A stretch of 28,409 bases of DNA from Claveliimonas stercoravium (GTDB lineage: Bacteria > Bacillota > Clostridia > Lachnospirales > Lachnospiraceae): contig DWZW01000206.1 of assembly GCA_019117345.1 (NCBI GenBank), positions 1-28,409 of the forward strand, given 5' to 3'. Shown here piece by piece: positions 25,802 through 28,409 of the stretch. Both the position numbers and the translations under genes were made by a program. How positions within the stretch are numbered: position 1 is the stretch's first letter; every line of letters begins with the position of its first letter. The notes beneath the pieces were generated by a model, which did no database searches, was not told the origin of the DNA, and worked only from the letters and a program-made list of their open reading frames with translations.

Positions 25802-26920
25802 TTACAGTGCATATCTCTCATTTTTTTCGACTACTATCTTTACGCCATTCTCACCTACGTGGCGCGTATTGGCCCGGATCGTATCCCGGCTCTCCACGAT
25901 GCAGTTCTCAATGTAGGTGTTATCGCCCAGATACACATCATTGAGAATGATCGAGTTCTTGATCACGCAGTTATTCCCCACAAAGGTCTTCTTGAACAGC
26001 ACGGAGTTCTCCACCGTACCGTTGATGATGGACCCGCTGGCCACAAGGCTGTTCTTCACCACAGCCCCCGGGTTGTATTTCGCCGGTGGCAGGTCGCTGA
26101 CCTTGGAATAAATGCCCGGATATTCCTTAAAGAAGTAATTTCTCACTTCCGGCCTCAGGAAATCCATATTGGTCTTATAATACGCGTCAACTGTAGCGAT
26201 ATTGCTCCAGTAGTCTTTGATCTTATAGCCGTATATCTTCTTCAGATTCTTGTATCTGATGAGGATATCTGTGACGAGATCATGCCTCTCCTCCTCGGCG
26301 CAGTGCTCGATCAGGTCGATGAGCTGACGCCTCCTTATGATGTAAATGCCTGTGGAAATAGTGTTGTAGGCCGCCATCATGGGCTTCTCCTCAAACTCCT
26401 CCACCCGCATGGTCTCGTCCATCTTCAGGGTGCCAAAGCGGGTCGCGTCCTCGCCGGGCTGCAGGTCCCTGCACACGATGGTGATATCCGCCTTCTTCGC
26501 GATGTGGTATTCCAGGACTTTGTTGTAATCCATCTTGTACACCGCGTCGCCGGAGGTGATGATCACATAGGGCTCATGGCACTTTTTCAGGAAGTCCAGG
26601 TTCTGGTAGATAGCGTCCGCCGTCCCCCTGTACCAGTATCCGTTGTCCGCCGTGATGGTGGGGGTGAACACGTAAAGTCCCCCCTGCTTTCTCCCGAAAT
26701 CCCACCACTTGGAAGAATTCAGATGCTCGTTCAGAGAGCGGGCGTTGTACTGTGTCAGCACAGCTACCTTCTGGATATGAGAGTTTGTCATGTTGCTCAG
26801 GGCAAAGTCTATTGCCCGGTAGCTGCCCGCGATGGGCATGGCGGCCACCGCCCTCTTCTGGGTCAGTTCTCTCATCTTGTTGCTGTTTCCGCCTGCTAAT
26901 ATAATCCCTACTGCTCTCAT
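25802..26920 (-). CDS. glgD: Glucose-1-phosphate adenylyltransferase subunit GlgD
   Basis: GlgD is the partner subunit of ADP-glucose pyrophosphorylase in Firmicutes. The 372-residue protein has the nucleotidyltransferase fold and C-terminal left-handed beta-helix repeats (NSVLFKKTFVGNNCVIKNSI, split). The N-terminal pyrophosphorylase signature is degenerate, LAGGNSNKMRELT, where GlgC has GGQGSRLGVLT. This agrees with the known view of GlgD as a poorly active subunit that modulates GlgC. Its ATG overlaps the glgC stop (ATGA), with GGGTGAG upstream. Confidence 0.95.
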   Translation of the reverse strand: MRAVGIILAGGNSNKMRELTQKRAVAAMPIAGSYRAIDFALSNMTNSHIQKVAVLTQYNARSLNEHLNSSKWWDFGRKQGGLYVFTPTITADNGYWYRGTADAIYQNLDFLKKCHEPYVIITSGDAVYKMDYNKVLEYHIAKKADITIVCRDLQPGEDATRFGTLKMDETMRVEEFEEKPMMAAYNTISTGIYIIRRRQLIDLIEHCAEEERHDLVTDILIRYKNLKKIYGYKIKDYWSNIATVDAYYKTNMDFLRPEVRNYFFKEYPGIYSKVSDLPPAKYNPGAVVKNSLVASGSIINGTVENSVLFKKTFVGNNCVIKNSIILNDVYLGDNTYIENCIVESRDTIRANTRHVGENGVKIVVEKNERYAL

Positions 26921-28191
26921 ATTCTCTCACCCGCCTTTATCAATGTCTCTCCGCTCTCCAGCACGCCGCCGGGGTAGTCCTCCCTGACGGTGACGCCGCT
27001 GATGGCTGTATTCTTTCCTATCTGCACGCCGCCGGGTATGACAGAGTTCTCCCCGATGGTCACAAGGCCAAAGGAGTAGATATTCGGCTTGTGCCTGTTG
27101 GGAACATCCGCGCCTGTGCCCAGGGTGGCATTGTCGCTGATGCGCACGCTCTCCGCGATGATGGCCTTGTCGATGATGCAGCCCGCGCCGATCTCCACAT
27201 CCTTCATGATAATGGAATCCCGGACCACACTGCCTGCCCCGATGGTCACGCCGGAGCCGATGACACAGTTGTGTACCTCCCCGTATATCTCCGCGCCGTC
27301 CCCTATGATGCTCCTGTCGATAATGGCCGTGTCCGCAATGTACTGGGGCGGGATGATGTCACTGTTTGTATAGATTTTCCAGAACTCTTCGTACAGGTTA
27401 AACTCCGGTATGATATCGATGAGCTCCATGTTGGCCTCCCAGTAGGAGCCCAGCGTCCCCACATCCTTCCAGTAGCCATTGTACTCGTAGGCGAACAGCC
27501 GCTTTCCTTTCTCATGGCAGTAGGGGATGATATGCTTTCCAAAATCGCAGCCCGGCACGTCCTTCAGGTCCATCAGGGCCTTTTTCAGCACCGGCCAGCT
27601 GAAGATGTAGATGCCCATGGAAGCCAGATTGCTCTTGGGCTCCGGCGGCTTCTCCTGGAACTCTGTGATGCGGCCGTCCCCGTCCGCCACCACGATGCCG
27701 AACCGGCTGGCCTCCTCCATAGGAACCGGCATGGCGGCGATGGTCACATCCGCCTCGTGCTCCTTGTGGTAATCCAGCATCACCTCATAATCCATCTTAT
27801 AAATGTGGTCTCCCGACAGGATCAGCACATAGTCCGGATTAAACGTGCTCATGTAATCCAGGTTCTGATAGATCGCGTTGGCTGTGCCTGTGTACCACTC
27901 ACTGTTTGAGCTTTTTTCATATGGCGGGAGAATGGACACGCCTCCGATGTTGCGGTCCAGGTCCCACGGGATGCCGATCCCGATGTGTGTGTTGAGCCGC
28001 AGCGGCTGGTACTGGGTCAGGACGCCCACTGTGTCGATTCCCGAATTGATGCAGTTACTGAGCGGAAAATCTATGATTCTGTATTTCCCCCCAAAAGCAA
28101 CGGCCGGCTTGGCAACCTTCGCCGTGAGGACTCCAAGTCTGCTGCCCTGTCCTCCTGCCAGCAGCATTGCTATCATTTCTTTTTTGATCAT
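26917..28191 (-). CDS. glgC: Glucose-1-phosphate adenylyltransferase GlgC
   Basis: GlgC makes ADP-glucose from ATP and glucose 1-phosphate, the committed step of bacterial glycogen synthesis. The 424-residue protein has the intact signature LLAGGQGSRLGVLT at 10-23, KPAVAFGGKYRIIDFPLSN at 28-46, LSGDHIYKMDYEVML and EFQEKP. Left-handed beta-helix repeats follow (IGDGAEIYGEVHNCVIGSG, split), and the end is typical. The start is ATG 28191, six bases after AAGGGGTGA. An ATG seven codons upstream has no ribosome site. It heads the glgC-glgD-spoVG operon, driven by the promoter at 28227-28255. Confidence 0.96.
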   Translation of the reverse strand: MIKKEMIAMLLAGGQGSRLGVLTAKVAKPAVAFGGKYRIIDFPLSNCINSGIDTVGVLTQYQPLRLNTHIGIGIPWDLDRNIGGVSILPPYEKSSNSEWYTGTANAIYQNLDYMSTFNPDYVLILSGDHIYKMDYEVMLDYHKEHEADVTIAAMPVPMEEASRFGIVVADGDGRITEFQEKPPEPKSNLASMGIYIFSWPVLKKALMDLKDVPGCDFGKHIIPYCHEKGKRLFAYEYNGYWKDVGTLGSYWEANMELIDIIPEFNLYEEFWKIYTNSDIIPPQYIADTAIIDRSIIGDGAEIYGEVHNCVIGSGVTIGAGSVVRDSIIMKDVEIGAGCIIDKAIIAESVRISDNATLGTGADVPNRHKPNIYSFGLVTIGENSVIPGGVQIGKNTAISGVTVREDYPGGVLESGETLIKAGERI

Positions 28192-28226
28192 GCCATCACC
28201 CCTTCTCAGCAATTTTAATGACTTTT

Positions 28227-28255
28227 ATTATACCATACTTCCGTATTTAAGTGAA
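28227..28255 (-). promoter_or_regulatory. Promoter for glgC-glgD-spoVG
   Basis: On the minus strand a perfect TATAAT (28227-28232) is preceded by TGG and, 17 bp further up, by TTCACT (28250-28255). The leader is about 28 bases to the glgC ATG. Upstream, an 11-base element ACAAAAAAAGT occurs twice (28264-28274 and 28306-28316) in AT-rich sequence. Confidence 0.7.
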
Positions 28256-28319
28256 CATATTTTACAAAAAAAGTGATTATTCTACCATTTTTTTATCGAT
28301 ATATCACAAAAAAAGTTTC

Positions 28320-28348
28320 TTGGCTTTTCTATTATATATGTTTATAAT
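28320..28348 (+). promoter_or_regulatory. Promoter pointing out of the right end
   Basis: TTGGCT (28320-28325), 17 bp, then a perfect TATAAT (28343-28348). The predicted start, about 28355-28358, coincides with the beginning of the GC-rich hairpin at 28358. Confidence 0.6.
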
Positions 28349-28356
28349 AATATAAA

Positions 28357-28409
28357 TGATGCCGGGGACCGCGAAAGCCCGCAGTGCGGAACGATCCGCC
28401 GGCATCCAC
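28357..28409 (+). ncRNA. Candidate structured RNA, 5' part only
   Basis: The GC-rich segment after the promoter folds as an 8-bp outer stem GATGCCGG/CCGGCATC (28358-28365 with 28399-28406). Inside lies a second stem-loop (CCGC with GCGG, about 28370-28373 with 28386-28389). It has no open frame or ribosome site and is cut by the window end. I do not recognise the class. A minus-strand terminator is an alternative, but no T-run follows on that strand. Confidence 0.4.

Noticed and set aside
28192..28212. A start seven codons earlier for glgC
   Set aside because: Those codons contain the ribosome site of the ATG at 28191.
28264..28316. The repeated ACAAAAAAAGT with GTGAT/ATCAC inverted repeat as an operator
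   Set aside because: AT-rich, low-complexity sequence makes such repeats likely by chance; noted only in the promoter entry.

Overview
The window comes from a spore-forming, fairly GC-rich member of the Clostridia, most likely a gut Lachnospiraceae. The lineage is inferred, not proven. The reasons are sporulation genes (spoIIE, yabP, yabQ, a cotS-like gene, spoVG), a Gram-positive T-box leader, paired glgC/glgD, the short archaeal-type ProS with a C-terminal Cys cluster, and strong AGGAGG-type ribosome sites. The core order rqcP-yabP-yabQ-divIC-spoIIE-tilS-hpt-ftsH matches the Bacillus subtilis yabO-ftsH region. No insertion sequences, prophage genes, CRISPR arrays, tRNAs or rRNAs were seen.

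Region 1 (1-7.4 kb) is a host-glycan module. It holds the end of a GH43-type glycosidase, a TSUP-family anion transporter, a cytoplasmic sulfatase with a Cys-type formylglycine site, an AraC regulator, an anaerobic sulfatase-maturating radical SAM enzyme (anSME), and a GH112 beta-galactoside phosphorylase. The suggested logic is that sulfated galactosyl-N-acetylhexosamine glycans, for example from mucin, are imported. They would be desulfated by the sulfatase after activation by anSME, then phosphorolysed by GH112, with released anion possibly exported by TSUP. Two near-identical direct repeats about 32 bp apart precede the sulfatase and look like an AraC-type operator.

Region 2 (7.4-16.9 kb, all minus strand) reads, in transcription order, hup, rqcP-yabP-yabQ-divIC, spoIIE, then tilS-hpt-ftsH followed 17 bp later by a GH13 amylase-family gene and possibly a small membrane protein. 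SpoIIE here has no membrane domain.

Region 3 (16.9-22.3 kb) has a CotS-like kinase, a CCA tRNA nucleotidyltransferase, and prolyl-tRNA synthetase under a T-box with a CCU (proline) specifier. A divergent RluA-type pseudouridine synthase follows.

Region 4 (22.3-25.3 kb) holds the least explained genes: an 862-residue protein joining a degenerate KaiC/RecA-like domain to a PEP-synthase ATP-grasp domain without the usual phosphohistidine and PEP domains, followed by a 100-residue Nif11-leader-like protein. This pair is the best candidate in the window for an undescribed system.

Region 5 (25.3-28.4 kb) is the glycogen operon glgC-glgD with spoVG as apparent third gene and a clear terminator. 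At the right edge a good plus-strand promoter leads straight into a GC-rich hairpin cut off by the window end, a candidate structured RNA.
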